Part shown: piece after piece, positions 21,081 through 30,472 of the stretch
How the letters are laid out: every line of letters begins with the position of its first letter
Numbering within the stretch: position 1 is the first letter of the stretch
Assembly: GCA_947489425.1 (NCBI GenBank)
Contig: CANLDL010000004.1
Span: 390,798 to 454,797 of the forward strand
Direction: 5' to 3'
From: an uncultured Pseudomonadales bacterium
GTDB lineage: Bacteria > Pseudomonadota > Gammaproteobacteria > Pseudomonadales > Cellvibrionaceae
DNA: 64,000 nt
Program-made: the position numbers and the translations under genes
Notes under the pieces: model-generated
What the model was told of the DNA's origin: nothing
What the model saw: only the letters and a program-made list of their open reading frames with translations
Databases searched by the model: none

Positions 21081-21698
21081 ATGGTTAAGAAAATAGCAAG
21101 TTTAAGTGCCATTGCATTAACAGCTGCTTTTATGAGTACAGGTGCGTTAGCTCACTCAGGTGATAATTTAACTAATGGCTCTGGTGAAAGAGTACTAGAT
21201 GGTAGAGGTAATTGTGTATTAGCCACCTATGGTGAAGAGCTTTGTAATGTACCCGCTCCCGCTGCTCCAACACCAGTTGCTGCGCCAAAACCAGCGCCTG
21301 CTCCTATTGTTGTACCGGAGCCACCAAAACGTGTTGTTGAAAATGTGAGCTTCTCTGGCGATGCTTTATTCGCAACTAATAGCTCTGTATTGACTGATGC
21401 TGGTAAAGCATCAATCGACCCAGTTATCGAAGGTTCTCGTAACTTTAATAATTTTAAAGTTTCACTATTCGGCCATGCGGATAGCCGTGGTGATGCTGCT
21501 TATAACCAAGGCTTATCTGAGCGTCGTGCACAAGCAGTTGCTGATTATATGATCAGTAAAGGTGTTGCTGCTTCTGCTATTTCTGTTTTTGGCCGTGGTG
21601 AGACTGAGCCTGTTGCATCAAATGCTACAGCAGAAGGGCGCGCTAAAAACCGCCGTGTTGATGCATCTTTCAGTGGTGAGAAAATCACCTTTAAATAA
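21081..21698 (+). CDS. OmpA-family outer membrane/peptidoglycan-binding protein
   Basis: Exported protein of 205 residues. It has a signal peptide (to about residue 24, GALA-HS), a short N-terminal segment with two Cys, a Pro/Ala-rich linker (about 54-80) and an OmpA C-terminal domain. That domain has FSGDALFATNSSVLTD, GHADSRGDAAYNQGLSERRA and GRGETEPVASNATAEGRAKN, the features that bind meso-DAP in peptidoglycan. There is no eight-stranded OmpA barrel, so it is more like a small peptidoglycan tether. A strong AGGAGG lies upstream, and a clear terminator follows. Confidence 0.93.
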   Translation: MVKKIASLSAIALTAAFMSTGALAHSGDNLTNGSGERVLDGRGNCVLATYGEELCNVPAPAAPTPVAAPKPAPAPIVVPEPPKRVVENVSFSGDALFATNSSVLTDAGKASIDPVIEGSRNFNNFKVSLFGHADSRGDAAYNQGLSERRAQAVADYMISKGVAASAISVFGRGETEPVASNATAEGRAKNRRVDASFSGEKITFK

Positions 21699-21721
21699 TA
21701 CACCTTATTGTATTGTTTAAT

Positions 21722-21751
21722 AAAAGCCTCGCTCTTATGCGGGGCTTTTTT
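21722..21751 (+). terminator. Rho-independent terminator after the OmpA-like gene
   Basis: GCCTCGC (21726-21732) pairs with GCGGGGC (21739-21745), one wobble, with a 6-nt loop and six T after the stem. Confidence 0.9.
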
Positions 21752-21795
21752 ATAATTATCGAATACTAAACTAGCCACTCGTTAGGTAGAGCATA

Positions 21796-23211
21796 TTGAA
21801 TACACTTTATTGGCACGATTATGAAACCTGGGGAGCAAAGCCTAGCGTTGATAAGCCTTCACAATTTGCAGGTATTCGAACCGATGAAGATTTGAATATA
21901 GTCGGTGAGCCCTTAGTAATTTTTTGTAAGCCTAACGACGACTGTCTACCACAGCCGCAAGCCTGTTTAATTACTGCTATTACTCCGCAAATAGCGCTAC
22001 AAAAAGGCAAAACCGAGAACGATTTTTTTAGATTAATCCATGAGCAGTTGGCTACACCCGGTACTTGTGGTGTGGGCTATAACAGTATACGTTTTGATGA
22101 TGAAGTCACGCGTTTTGGTCTATATCGTAACTTTTACGATCCTTACGAGAGGGAATGGAAATGGGGTAATAGCCGCTGGGATATTATTGATATCGTTAGG
22201 TTAGTTTACGCCTTAAAGCCAAATGCGTTGAATTGGCCATTACGAGAAGATGGCTCTCCTAGTTTTAAATTAGAGCTATTGAGCGAAGCTAATGGCATAG
22301 AACATATATCAGCTCATGATGCGCTATCCGATGTCCACGCAACTATTGCACTTGCCAAGTTAATCAAAATTAAAGAACCTAAGCTATACGACTACTGCTA
22401 CCAATTGCGTGATAAGCATCGTGTTGGGGCATTGATCGATATCGATAACAGAAAGCCTTTTTTACATATCTCGTCACGCTTTCCAGCCATTAATGGCTGT
22501 GCCGCTTTATTAGTACCCTTAATGAAGCATCCAGAAAACAATAATAGTGTTATTTGTTACGATCTTGCGACAGACCCTTCCGACTTACTAGGCTTAAGTG
22601 CCGATGAAATTAGAGAAAGAGTTTATGTTAAGCAAGCAGATTTAGCACAAGGGATGACCCGTATCCCTCTAAAAGAAGTTCATTTGAATAAATCACCGAT
22701 GGTAATCACATCAAAAATGTTGGATGAGAAGACATCACAGCGTCTGAATATTGATAAACAACAATGTGAATTAAATTGGCAAAAGCTCTGTCGTGTTGAT
22801 TTAAAGAGAAAATTAACAGAAATCTATGAGAATAGATCCTTTGAGGTTAGCACCGATAGCGAGCAAAGGCTCTACGATGGCTTTATTAACAACAGTGACC
22901 GTGCACTATTTGCCGATATTCGTGAAGCTGCTCCTGAATCACTAGGTCTATTTGCTGACAAGCTAAAGGACAAGCGCTTAACAACTCTCTTGTTTCGTTA
23001 TCGAGCGCGCTATTACCCAGAGACTCTAACAGAGTCTGAACAGCATAGATGGCAGGAGTGGCGCTACCATCGCTTGACCGATAAGAATATGGGAGCAAGC
23101 CTAACCTTATCGCATTATTTTACGGAGCTGGAGGCATTGCGCCATCAGCAAGGTGTGGATCAAAATATAGTTGATAAGCTTATACAGTACGGTGATGCGC
23201 TTTTACAATGA
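21796..23211 (+). CDS. sbcB: Exodeoxyribonuclease I
   Basis: DnaQ-superfamily 3'-5' single-strand DNA exonuclease used in mismatch repair and recombination. It has 471 residues. The DEDDh motifs are visible: YWHDYETWG near the N-terminus, YNSIRFDDEVTR in the middle, and SAHDALSDVHATI. The C-terminal half matches the ExoI SH3-like and helical regions. The start is TTG at 21796, where the N-terminus lines up with family members. Confidence 0.95.
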   Translation: MNTLYWHDYETWGAKPSVDKPSQFAGIRTDEDLNIVGEPLVIFCKPNDDCLPQPQACLITAITPQIALQKGKTENDFFRLIHEQLATPGTCGVGYNSIRFDDEVTRFGLYRNFYDPYEREWKWGNSRWDIIDIVRLVYALKPNALNWPLREDGSPSFKLELLSEANGIEHISAHDALSDVHATIALAKLIKIKEPKLYDYCYQLRDKHRVGALIDIDNRKPFLHISSRFPAINGCAALLVPLMKHPENNNSVICYDLATDPSDLLGLSADEIRERVYVKQADLAQGMTRIPLKEVHLNKSPMVITSKMLDEKTSQRLNIDKQQCELNWQKLCRVDLKRKLTEIYENRSFEVSTDSEQRLYDGFINNSDRALFADIREAAPESLGLFADKLKDKRLTTLLFRYRARYYPETLTESEQHRWQEWRYHRLTDKNMGASLTLSHYFTELEALRHQQGVDQNIVDKLIQYGDALLQ

Positions 23212-23363
23212 GAGTATTTTTTAATGTCTATGTGCCAAAAATAAGCCGTTGCGAATCAATAAGGTAGGACATCATCTAACAAAGTGAGTATCATATCGTT
23301 TTTATAAATAATGCTATTACATTTGCGTATTTTGTTATAAAACTTATTATTTAAGGCTTTTTT

Positions 23364-24377
23364 GTGAATTTTACTGGCGCCCATATTTTATCTATTCAAC
23401 AATTCGAGCAGGCTGATATCGAAGCAATATTTAATGTGGCTGATGCAATGCTGCCCTATGCTCGACGGCAAAAAGCGACCCGCGTACTTGAGGGTGCTAT
23501 TATGGGTAATATGTTTTTTGAGCCTAGTACACGTACCCGCGTTAGCTTTGGTAGTGCATTTAATCTACTTGGTGGTAATGTGCGTGAGACAACGGGTTTT
23601 GAAAGCTCGGCGATTGCTAAGGGTGAATCACTTTATGACACTGCCCGTGTGTTATCTGGTTATAGTGATGTTGTTTGTATGCGCCACCCTCAAGCAGGCT
23701 CTGTTGGTGAGTTTGCTAAAGCAAGTCGTGTTCCTGTTATCAATGGTGGTGATGGATCCAACGAGCATCCTACCCAAGCACTATTAGATTTATATACTAT
23801 ACGCAAAGAACTGTCCTCTAAAGGGCGCGATATAGATGGTGCACGCATCGCTATGATTGGCGATTTAAAATATGGCCGTACGGTACATTCGCTTTGTAAA
23901 TTGCTCAATCTTTACAAGGGTTTGCATATCAGTCTTGTGTCTCCTAAAGAGCTGTCGATGCCAGCTGAGCTAGTCGAAATGATGCGAGAAAATGGCCACC
24001 GAGTCTCCGTTTCGGAGGAGCTGGGCTCGAGTATTACTAATGTCGATATTGCGTACTCAACACGCATACAAGAAGAGCGCTTTCAAACAAGGGAAGAAGC
24101 CGACTTGTATCGGGGGCGTTTTCGCCTCAATCAAAGTATTTACACGCAATTTTGTGAGCCAAATACTGTTATTATGCACCCATTGCCAAGAGATTCTCGC
24201 TCAGAGGCAAATGAGCTGGACAGTGACCTTGATGAGAATCCCAACTTAGCGATTTTTCGTCAAGCTGATAATGGTGTTATTGTACGTATGGCATTGTTTG
24301 CTATGGTATTAGATGTTGTACACCTAGTTGATAAGTACACGCATGATGTACGTTGGTTTCCCGGTATTGGCCGTTAA
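23364..24377 (+). CDS. pyrB: Aspartate carbamoyltransferase catalytic chain
   Basis: Catalyses carbamoyl phosphate + aspartate to carbamoyl aspartate in pyrimidine synthesis. It has 337 residues with a GTG start. The carbamoyl-phosphate motif FFEPSTRTRVSFGSAF and the HPTQALLDLYTI and HPLPR motifs are all present. It resembles the stand-alone type in Shewanella-like bacteria; no pyrI or pyrC homologue is adjacent. Confidence 0.95.
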   Translation: MNFTGAHILSIQQFEQADIEAIFNVADAMLPYARRQKATRVLEGAIMGNMFFEPSTRTRVSFGSAFNLLGGNVRETTGFESSAIAKGESLYDTARVLSGYSDVVCMRHPQAGSVGEFAKASRVPVINGGDGSNEHPTQALLDLYTIRKELSSKGRDIDGARIAMIGDLKYGRTVHSLCKLLNLYKGLHISLVSPKELSMPAELVEMMRENGHRVSVSEELGSSITNVDIAYSTRIQEERFQTREEADLYRGRFRLNQSIYTQFCEPNTVIMHPLPRDSRSEANELDSDLDENPNLAIFRQADNGVIVRMALFAMVLDVVHLVDKYTHDVRWFPGIGR

Positions 24378-24407
24378 CATTAGTTTTAATAAATAAAAAT
24401 ATATCCA

Positions 24408-25577
24408 ATGAATCAATTTGATGATATTCGTCCCTATAGTGATGCAGAAGTCGTCCCTATGATCGATCGACTGTTAAAAAACCAAGAGTTTTTAGCAGCT
24501 GTTACCCGATTTCGTTTTCCTAAATTAAGCAACTTTTTTGTTCCTTTAATGATACCTATTGTTAGGCATTATGTTGCAAAACAAGTATGTGAAGTAAAGA
24601 CGATAGATGATTTACAGGCTCTGATTAAGCGCTATGTTGATCGTATGATTCGTGAGACCAGTAGTGGCTTAACGATCACAGGTAAAAGGCATCTTGATGT
24701 CAGCAAAAATTATTTATTTATTAGTAACCATCGCGATATTGTTGTTGATCCAGCGATTGTTAATCTTGCTATACATCAGTGCGGTTTTACTACATTACAG
24801 ATAGCTACTGGCGACAATTTATTTACCAAGCCTTATGTCTCTGACCTAATGCGTATTAACAAAAGCTTTATTGTTAATCGCTCTGCAACTAAGCCACGAG
24901 AAAAACTAAAAGCAGCAAAATTATTATCAGAATATATTTATCATGTGGCCACAGAGCTTAAGGATAATATTTGGATAGCCCAACGCGAAGGGCGCGCCAA
25001 AAATGGTGTTGATAGAACTAACAGTGCAGTGATTGGTATGTTGGCTTTAAACAAGCCAAAAGCGGCTGATTTAAGCAATTATATTAGAGAACTTAATATT
25101 GTGCCGGTCTCTATTTCCTACGAGCGCGACCCCTGTGATATTGCCAAGGCAAGAGAGTTGTATGCGCATAGAGAACACGGTGAGTATGAAAAAGACGAGC
25201 ATGAAGATGCCAGTAGTATTGCTCAAGGCATCACAGGTTTTAAAGGCCGGATTCATGTAGCATTTGGTGAGCCTCTAAGCGGCCATTACGAGACTACTGA
25301 CGAGGTCGTTGCCGAGCTGGATCAACAAATTATTTCAAATTATGTGCTGCAGCCAAGTAATTGTATTGCCTATAAAGAGTTACATGGCAGTTTGCCCGAC
25401 AATATAGAAATCACCCATCAAAAAATCCCCTTTAAAGAAGAAGATTTTATAACGGAGATCCAACAGTTTCGCCAGCACATTGCCCAGTGCGATGAAGCTT
25501 ATCGAGATATTTTGTTAGCTATGTATGCAAACCCCATAGTTTGTCAGCAGTCACACAAAACGACACAAGCAACATAA
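24408..25577 (+). CDS. PlsC-like acyltransferase (1-acyl-glycerol-3-phosphate type)
   Basis: Protein of 389 residues with the lysophospholipid acyltransferase motif NHRDIVVDPAIV (an NHxxxxD variant of HxxxxD) near residue 102, followed by RINKSFIVNRSA (glycerol-phosphate-binding region) and WIAQREGRAKNG. The fold indicates acyl transfer to a glycerophosphate-type substrate at the inner membrane, but the exact substrate cannot be read from sequence. It ends 3 bp before dinG, so the two are probably co-transcribed. Confidence 0.85.
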   Translation: MNQFDDIRPYSDAEVVPMIDRLLKNQEFLAAVTRFRFPKLSNFFVPLMIPIVRHYVAKQVCEVKTIDDLQALIKRYVDRMIRETSSGLTITGKRHLDVSKNYLFISNHRDIVVDPAIVNLAIHQCGFTTLQIATGDNLFTKPYVSDLMRINKSFIVNRSATKPREKLKAAKLLSEYIYHVATELKDNIWIAQREGRAKNGVDRTNSAVIGMLALNKPKAADLSNYIRELNIVPVSISYERDPCDIAKARELYAHREHGEYEKDEHEDASSIAQGITGFKGRIHVAFGEPLSGHYETTDEVVAELDQQIISNYVLQPSNCIAYKELHGSLPDNIEITHQKIPFKEEDFITEIQQFRQHIAQCDEAYRDILLAMYANPIVCQQSHKTTQAT

Positions 25578-25580
25578 GCG

Positions 25581-27824
25581 ATGCTGAGTGATGAACTTAA
25601 AACGACGATACAGTCAGTTTATCGCGAGTTTTTGGCATCTCGTGAGCTAGCTCCGCGCCACGGTCAAAAGCTGATGATTGCTAATATTGCCAACACATTG
25701 GCAAATATTAGAACAGATAATCATGGGGTTAGACTACATTTAAACCCAGATTCCGTAGCCTCAGAGCCCAAGTCACAAGAAAATAAAAAGTCTAAGTTCA
25801 ATAAAGAACAAGTTGATAACCCCCACCTTTGTATAGTTGAGGCAGGTACCGGTACAGGTAAAACTGTTGCCTATCTTTTAGCAGCTATCCCTATTGCACA
25901 AGCGCTTAATAAAAAATTAGTTGTCTCTACTGCAACAATTGCATTGCAAGAGCAAATTGTTCAAAAAGATTTACCTGAAGTAAAAAATAATACTAACTTA
26001 TCCTTTAATTTTAGTTTAGCAAAAGGGCGCGGTCGTTATTTATGTTTATCTAAGTTAGATCGTATTTTGATGAACAACGATGCTGAAATAGATTTATCCC
26101 AGTCATTTTTGGCAACTGATGCCGCTCCTGCTGATGAGCAAGCAATTACTATTTATAACTCAATGGTTGATGCCCTGAGTGCAGGAAAGTGGGACGGTGA
26201 TAGAGATAGCTGGGAGCATGAAATAGACCCCAATGTTTGGGCGCCTGTGACAACGAATCATCGCGAGTGTACGGGGCGGCGCTGCTCAAATGTTAATAGC
26301 TGTAGCTTTTTTAAGGCGCGTGATGCTATCGATAAATATGATCTTATTGTTGCTAATCACGATTTAGTATTGGCAGATCTAGCGCTTGGCGGCGGCGCAA
26401 TTTTACCCAAGCCAGAAGATACCATTTATATCTTTGACGAAGGTCACCACCTACCTGATAAAGCCCTCAATCATTTTGCCTACCACACACGTGTCGCAGC
26501 AACGAGTAAATGGCTAGATCAAAGTCATAAAGCACTATCAAATATGCTGGGCGATATCAGTGGTGCGGGTAATGTTGATCACTATGCTGAGCAATTGCCG
26601 TCGCTCTTTTTAGATGCGAAACAAAGTCTTGAGAGAATATACCCACAGTGCCAGCAATTAATGGATGAGCAATTAGCCAATGACAATAATTTTAGTGCTA
26701 ACGGGTTCAATCGAGATACTAAGCGTTATCGTTTTGAGCAGGGTATTCCTCCAGCAGAATTTATAAGCTCAGCAGAGACTCTTGCTCAAAAATTTGATCG
26801 CTTAAACTCGGTATTAACCAATGTGGCCAGTGAAATCCAAGAGGCTATGGAGGATGGTTATTGTGCCGTCCCTAAAATTGATTTAGAAACTTGGTTTCCC
26901 GTTGTAGGTAACTGGCAATCTCGTAGCGAAGCTAATTTGAGCTTGTGGAAATCCTACAATATACCAGATACTCGTGATGCTTCAAAAACAATACCAACGG
27001 CGCGTTGGATAACACTGGTTGAGTTTTCTGGTGTGCTCGATTTTGAGGTATGTTCAAGCCCAATACTTGCTGCGAGTACACTAAAGTATCGTTTGTGGGA
27101 AGAGTGCTATGGTGCTGTCATTACCTCGGCAACATTGACTGCACTGGGTAGATACGATCGATTTATGATGCGTGCAGGGACAACGCAGGATCAACATTAT
27201 AGTATTATGCCAAGCCCTTTTGATTTTACGCGTGCTGTTTTACAAGTGCCAAAGTTTTGTGTCGAAGCGAATAATGCGCGTGAACATACTGAGAATATGG
27301 TTGAGTACTTACCTGATTTATTAGAAGAGCAAAAGGGTAGCTTGGTGCTCTTTTCGTCGCGCAAGCAAATGGAAGAAGTGTTTTACCAGCTGCGTCAATC
27401 GGTACGCGATAGAATTTTAATGCAGGGCGAGTTATCCAAACAGGCTATGCTAGTTGAGCATAAAAAAATTATTAATGCGGGTAATACCAGTGTTTTATTT
27501 GGCCTTGCGAGTTTTGCTGAGGGAGTTGATCTTCCCGGCGATTTTTGTAGCCATGTGATTATTGCCAAATTACCTTTTGCAGTACCTGACGATCCGATAG
27601 AAGCTTCTCTTGCCGAGTGGATCGAAGCAAAAGGTGGCAATGCTTTTATGGATATCACTGTACCTGATGCAGCAATGAAACTCGTGCAGGCATGTGGTCG
27701 ACTTTTACGAAAAGAAACAGATTCAGGAAAGATTACTATTTTGGATAGGCGTATTATTACCAAACGTTACGGTAAATTATTATTAAGCTGCCTACCTAAC
27801 TATACAATCAAATTGGAAGCCTAA
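25581..27824 (+). CDS. dinG: ATP-dependent DNA helicase DinG
   Basis: XPD-like superfamily 2 helicase that unwinds D-loops, R-loops and forked DNA. It has 747 residues. The Walker A GTGTGKT is at residues 89-95, the DEAH-box variant is FDEGHHLPD, and the Cys residues for a 4Fe-4S cluster lie in YLCLSK and HRECTGRRCSNVNSC. Helicase motifs IV-VI lie near LVLFSSRKQM and VQACGRLLRKE. Its start is 3 bp after the acyltransferase stop. I see no clear LexA box in the short gap. Confidence 0.95.
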   Translation: MLSDELKTTIQSVYREFLASRELAPRHGQKLMIANIANTLANIRTDNHGVRLHLNPDSVASEPKSQENKKSKFNKEQVDNPHLCIVEAGTGTGKTVAYLLAAIPIAQALNKKLVVSTATIALQEQIVQKDLPEVKNNTNLSFNFSLAKGRGRYLCLSKLDRILMNNDAEIDLSQSFLATDAAPADEQAITIYNSMVDALSAGKWDGDRDSWEHEIDPNVWAPVTTNHRECTGRRCSNVNSCSFFKARDAIDKYDLIVANHDLVLADLALGGGAILPKPEDTIYIFDEGHHLPDKALNHFAYHTRVAATSKWLDQSHKALSNMLGDISGAGNVDHYAEQLPSLFLDAKQSLERIYPQCQQLMDEQLANDNNFSANGFNRDTKRYRFEQGIPPAEFISSAETLAQKFDRLNSVLTNVASEIQEAMEDGYCAVPKIDLETWFPVVGNWQSRSEANLSLWKSYNIPDTRDASKTIPTARWITLVEFSGVLDFEVCSSPILAASTLKYRLWEECYGAVITSATLTALGRYDRFMMRAGTTQDQHYSIMPSPFDFTRAVLQVPKFCVEANNAREHTENMVEYLPDLLEEQKGSLVLFSSRKQMEEVFYQLRQSVRDRILMQGELSKQAMLVEHKKIINAGNTSVLFGLASFAEGVDLPGDFCSHVIIAKLPFAVPDDPIEASLAEWIEAKGGNAFMDITVPDAAMKLVQACGRLLRKETDSGKITILDRRIITKRYGKLLLSCLPNYTIKLEA

Positions 27825-27850
27825 TATATTTATTGTTATACAAGTCAATA

Positions 27851-27879
27851 AAAAAAGCCTGCAAAAGCAGGCTTTTTTT
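27851..27879. terminator. Bidirectional terminator between dinG and the lipase-like gene
   Basis: AAAAAAGCCTGC pairs with GCAGGCTTTTTT around an AAAA loop. The symmetric A and T runs serve both the plus-strand dinG and the converging minus-strand hydrolase gene. Confidence 0.93.
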
Positions 27880-27898
27880 ATCATAAGTTTATTAGAGA

Positions 27899-28939
27899 CT
27901 ATTGATCGAGGGTATCGAATATAGAGGCAGAAATACTTCTATTTTCACTACCAGGAACATCGCGAACACGAGTAAACCAACTCCAGGCTCTTCTACCTGT
28001 TTGGGTTTCAAAGTCAATGTTTAAACCACCAACTGTTGTATTGTTAATGACAGGTACGATTCTGCCACCTGCAATAACATCTTGGCGAATTTCATTGTGG
28101 TCGCCACGATCTGTCATGATAATGGGGAAATGATTAAATAGTAATGAACCTGGGCCACGTGTAGAAGCTAACTGTCCGTTGGAGCGTATACTATCACTGC
28201 AAGATTCAACATTACCGGCAAAGCGTGCACCACAAGCGCTGTGCATACCTACAACACTATCGTCAAAACCACGAATAAAACCTTTGGTGATACGGGCAAA
28301 AGAATCGCCTGCACCGGCAACGCGTAGGCGAGGTATACTATTATTTTGCTGTGCAATATTGCGAGCAGCTGCTACGCGTAGATCATTGAGTACACCAAGT
28401 TGCTCGGGTACAAAATTAACATCTAATACAGCACCTGCAATTGTTCGTACTATGCCGGTAATGGGTCCGCGAGTCTCTGCTGTACTAACAGCGAGATCAG
28501 CAAGTCCGGTACCACCACCAGCACCCGCAAGGTCAATAACACTTAGTACTTTAAAACGGTTTCTATCAATACCCCATTGATTAAGACGAGATAAGGCATC
28601 GCGTAATACCAGATCACCTGTTGAGTGTGTTACAAAAATACAGCCATTGGCGCAAGTACCAGCGCGCTCTAAGTCCAAAAATTGCTCACGAACAACATCT
28701 TTAATGCGGCCTTGCACACGTTCGTGAGAGGGATACACTACCTGCGCTTCGGCGCGAGGTCCCCAGAATTGTTCCCAGTATTCTACGGATCTCGCTTGTA
28801 GAGCGGGTAATGCAGGGCGTTCATTTAAGTGCTCAGAGATAAAACCATGGACGAGTACCAGGTTTTTGCCCGCAAGCGTTGCATTTGTATTAAAGCTAAA
28901 GAGCAATGCACTGAGAAAAAATACGATTTTTAACTTCAT
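27899..28939 (-). CDS. Secreted lipase-like alpha/beta-hydrolase
   Basis: Exported protein of 346 residues with a signal peptide of about 20 residues. The oxyanion-hole HGF motif is at residues 31-33, and the nucleophile elbow is THSTGD with Ser106. The first Gly of the usual GxSxG is Thr here, as in some EstA/lipase class 2-like enzymes. A C-terminal DRGDHNEI segment offers a candidate catalytic His. It probably acts on lipids or esters outside the cytoplasm. It lies just downstream of a membrane-anchored gene on the same strand. Confidence 0.75.
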   Translation of the reverse strand: MKLKIVFFLSALLFSFNTNATLAGKNLVLVHGFISEHLNERPALPALQARSVEYWEQFWGPRAEAQVVYPSHERVQGRIKDVVREQFLDLERAGTCANGCIFVTHSTGDLVLRDALSRLNQWGIDRNRFKVLSVIDLAGAGGGTGLADLAVSTAETRGPITGIVRTIAGAVLDVNFVPEQLGVLNDLRVAAARNIAQQNNSIPRLRVAGAGDSFARITKGFIRGFDDSVVGMHSACGARFAGNVESCSDSIRSNGQLASTRGPGSLLFNHFPIIMTDRGDHNEIRQDVIAGGRIVPVINNTTVGGLNIDFETQTGRRAWSWFTRVRDVPGSENRSISASIFDTLDQ

Positions 28940-29035
28940 AATCCACCTATTTATATTATTTTTATTAAAAGTTGATGTTGTATTGATTTACTTGGTTAAC
29001 GAATTAGTTGAGCCTCCTTGTTAGATTATTTATTG

Positions 29036-30244
29036 TCATTGTGTTGTTACACCTGAATTAGTAGTGAAATTATTTAAGAACTCCAGCCTCTCTTGTGCTA
29101 ATTCGTCGACGAATGCTTCATCCTCATAATCTGAAAAGGGAAAACCATCAACCCTAAATGGCCGCTGAACTACCGAGGCTGGGGTATCTAGAGACTCTCC
29201 GACTTCTGCTCCGCGATAAGCATTTAGATTCTGCAATAGGTAGGGACCTTCGGATTGCTGAGCCTGTAATGCACTAATATGTGCCTTAAAGTCTATACTC
29301 GCTCGACCTGTTAGTAGTCTTGATTCCGCTTGTAATTGAATCAGTGGGCGATTGCTATTGGCATCTACCAATACGCCGCTGATAAAGTAATATCCTTCTT
29401 CAAAGACATCGAGGCTTAGTGGAATAATTAATTCAGGGCCTTCCGGTCTTGCTCTTTGTACGTCGACTATTTGTGCAGCAGCTGCTGAGTAGCGAAGGGG
29501 AACTGTAGTACTGAGGTCTCTGTTACCAACAACGACATTGAGTTTGACAACCATCTCAGAACTTAAGCGTGTGTTATCGACCTGTTTGGTATTAATTTGT
29601 GTCGTAAAAATATTGTTATTTTGATCGCTTGATGCAAAGTCATTATCAATAGCTACTTCGCCATTAGAGCCAGATAGTGTGCCCTCAACAGCGATGAATG
29701 CATCATCGGGTGCATTAATGATTTCAACTCTAACGCTAATAGTATCCCCAGTAAAATATTGAAAAGTATCCGTTGCTGCTGCAATACGAATGGGGTCTTC
29801 ATCCTCCTCCCCAGCAGGGAAAGGCGTGTCCACACGGGACTGCTCAAAAGGCTTGAACCCCCTTACGTCATCTATATTGCGAACCGGTTGAGAATTGGTG
29901 GGAAAGCTAATGTTATCGGCGTATTGGCTAGCTACCTGTTGAAATGCCTCCTGCAGTATAGGGTTTTCTTCAACATTAAATAATGCCTCATCAACACTTG
30001 ATGCTTCGGCTTTATTACTCTGGGGAGGCGTCAGGGCTAATGTATTATTAGTACCAGTAATACTCGTTTGGTCTTTGCTTACAAGGGTGCTGACAGTTGT
30101 GGCTGTAGTTACCTTATTGCTTACGGAGGTTGTCTCGTTTTCAGTATAAGATAAATCATCGTGTCTAGTAAGCCATAGCTTGCTTGTTGCGACGATAGCA
30201 ACTAGTACAACGGCTGCGCCGATGATAATACTTGAAGGTTTCAC
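29036..30244 (-). CDS. Membrane-anchored periplasmic protein of unknown function, partner of the lipase-like gene
   Basis: Protein of 402 residues with an N-terminal transmembrane anchor (about 5-25), then a Ser/Thr/Asn-rich linker and a beta-rich periplasmic region (about 150-330) that looks immunoglobulin-like (SVRVEIINAPDDAFIAVEG region). It lies 97 bp upstream of the hydrolase gene on the same strand. The layout, anchored protein plus secreted lipase, recalls lipase/foldase pairs, but I do not see the LifO motif and do not assign that role. Confidence 0.7.
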   Translation of the reverse strand: MKPSSIIIGAAVVLVAIVATSKLWLTRHDDLSYTENETTSVSNKVTTATTVSTLVSKDQTSITGTNNTLALTPPQSNKAEASSVDEALFNVEENPILQEAFQQVASQYADNISFPTNSQPVRNIDDVRGFKPFEQSRVDTPFPAGEEDEDPIRIAAATDTFQYFTGDTISVRVEIINAPDDAFIAVEGTLSGSNGEVAIDNDFASSDQNNNIFTTQINTKQVDNTRLSSEMVVKLNVVVGNRDLSTTVPLRYSAAAAQIVDVQRARPEGPELIIPLSLDVFEEGYYFISGVLVDANSNRPLIQLQAESRLLTGRASIDFKAHISALQAQQSEGPYLLQNLNAYRGAEVGESLDTPASVVQRPFRVDGFPFSDYEDEAFVDELAQERLEFLNNFTTNSGVTTQ

Positions 30245-30412
30245 TAATTGGCCTCGTAATAGAATATATCTAAGTGGTCGTGAGATAACGACTGGTTTAA
30301 TGAACCCTGCTTTTTATTATTACTTTCTTGAGTTCTTTTTATCGTCCAGCCCAGCCTTTATAAAAGTACTGAGCTTGCTACATAAATTACCACGGATAAA
30401 ATCATAATATAA

Positions 30413-30456
30413 AGCGAGCGCTCGCTCAATATTTAAAGAGTTAGACTTTAGTCTAA
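30413..30456. promoter_or_regulatory. Two palindromes upstream of the 402-residue gene
   Basis: AGCGAGCGCTCGCT at 30413-30426 is a perfect 14-bp palindrome of the kind bound by TetR-family dimers. TTAGACT/AGTCTAA at 30441-30456 is a second inverted repeat with a 2-nt spacer. They lie between the divergent-edge gene at 30244 (170 bp away) and the end of the DCC pseudogene. The second could also act as a weak terminator. Confidence 0.4.
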
Positions 30457-30472
30457 TGTTAAGCGTTAATAC

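Noticed and set aside
29036..30244. The anchored partner as a LifO lipase foldase
   Set aside because: Similar size and topology, but I do not see the foldase signature and the body looks immunoglobulin-like.
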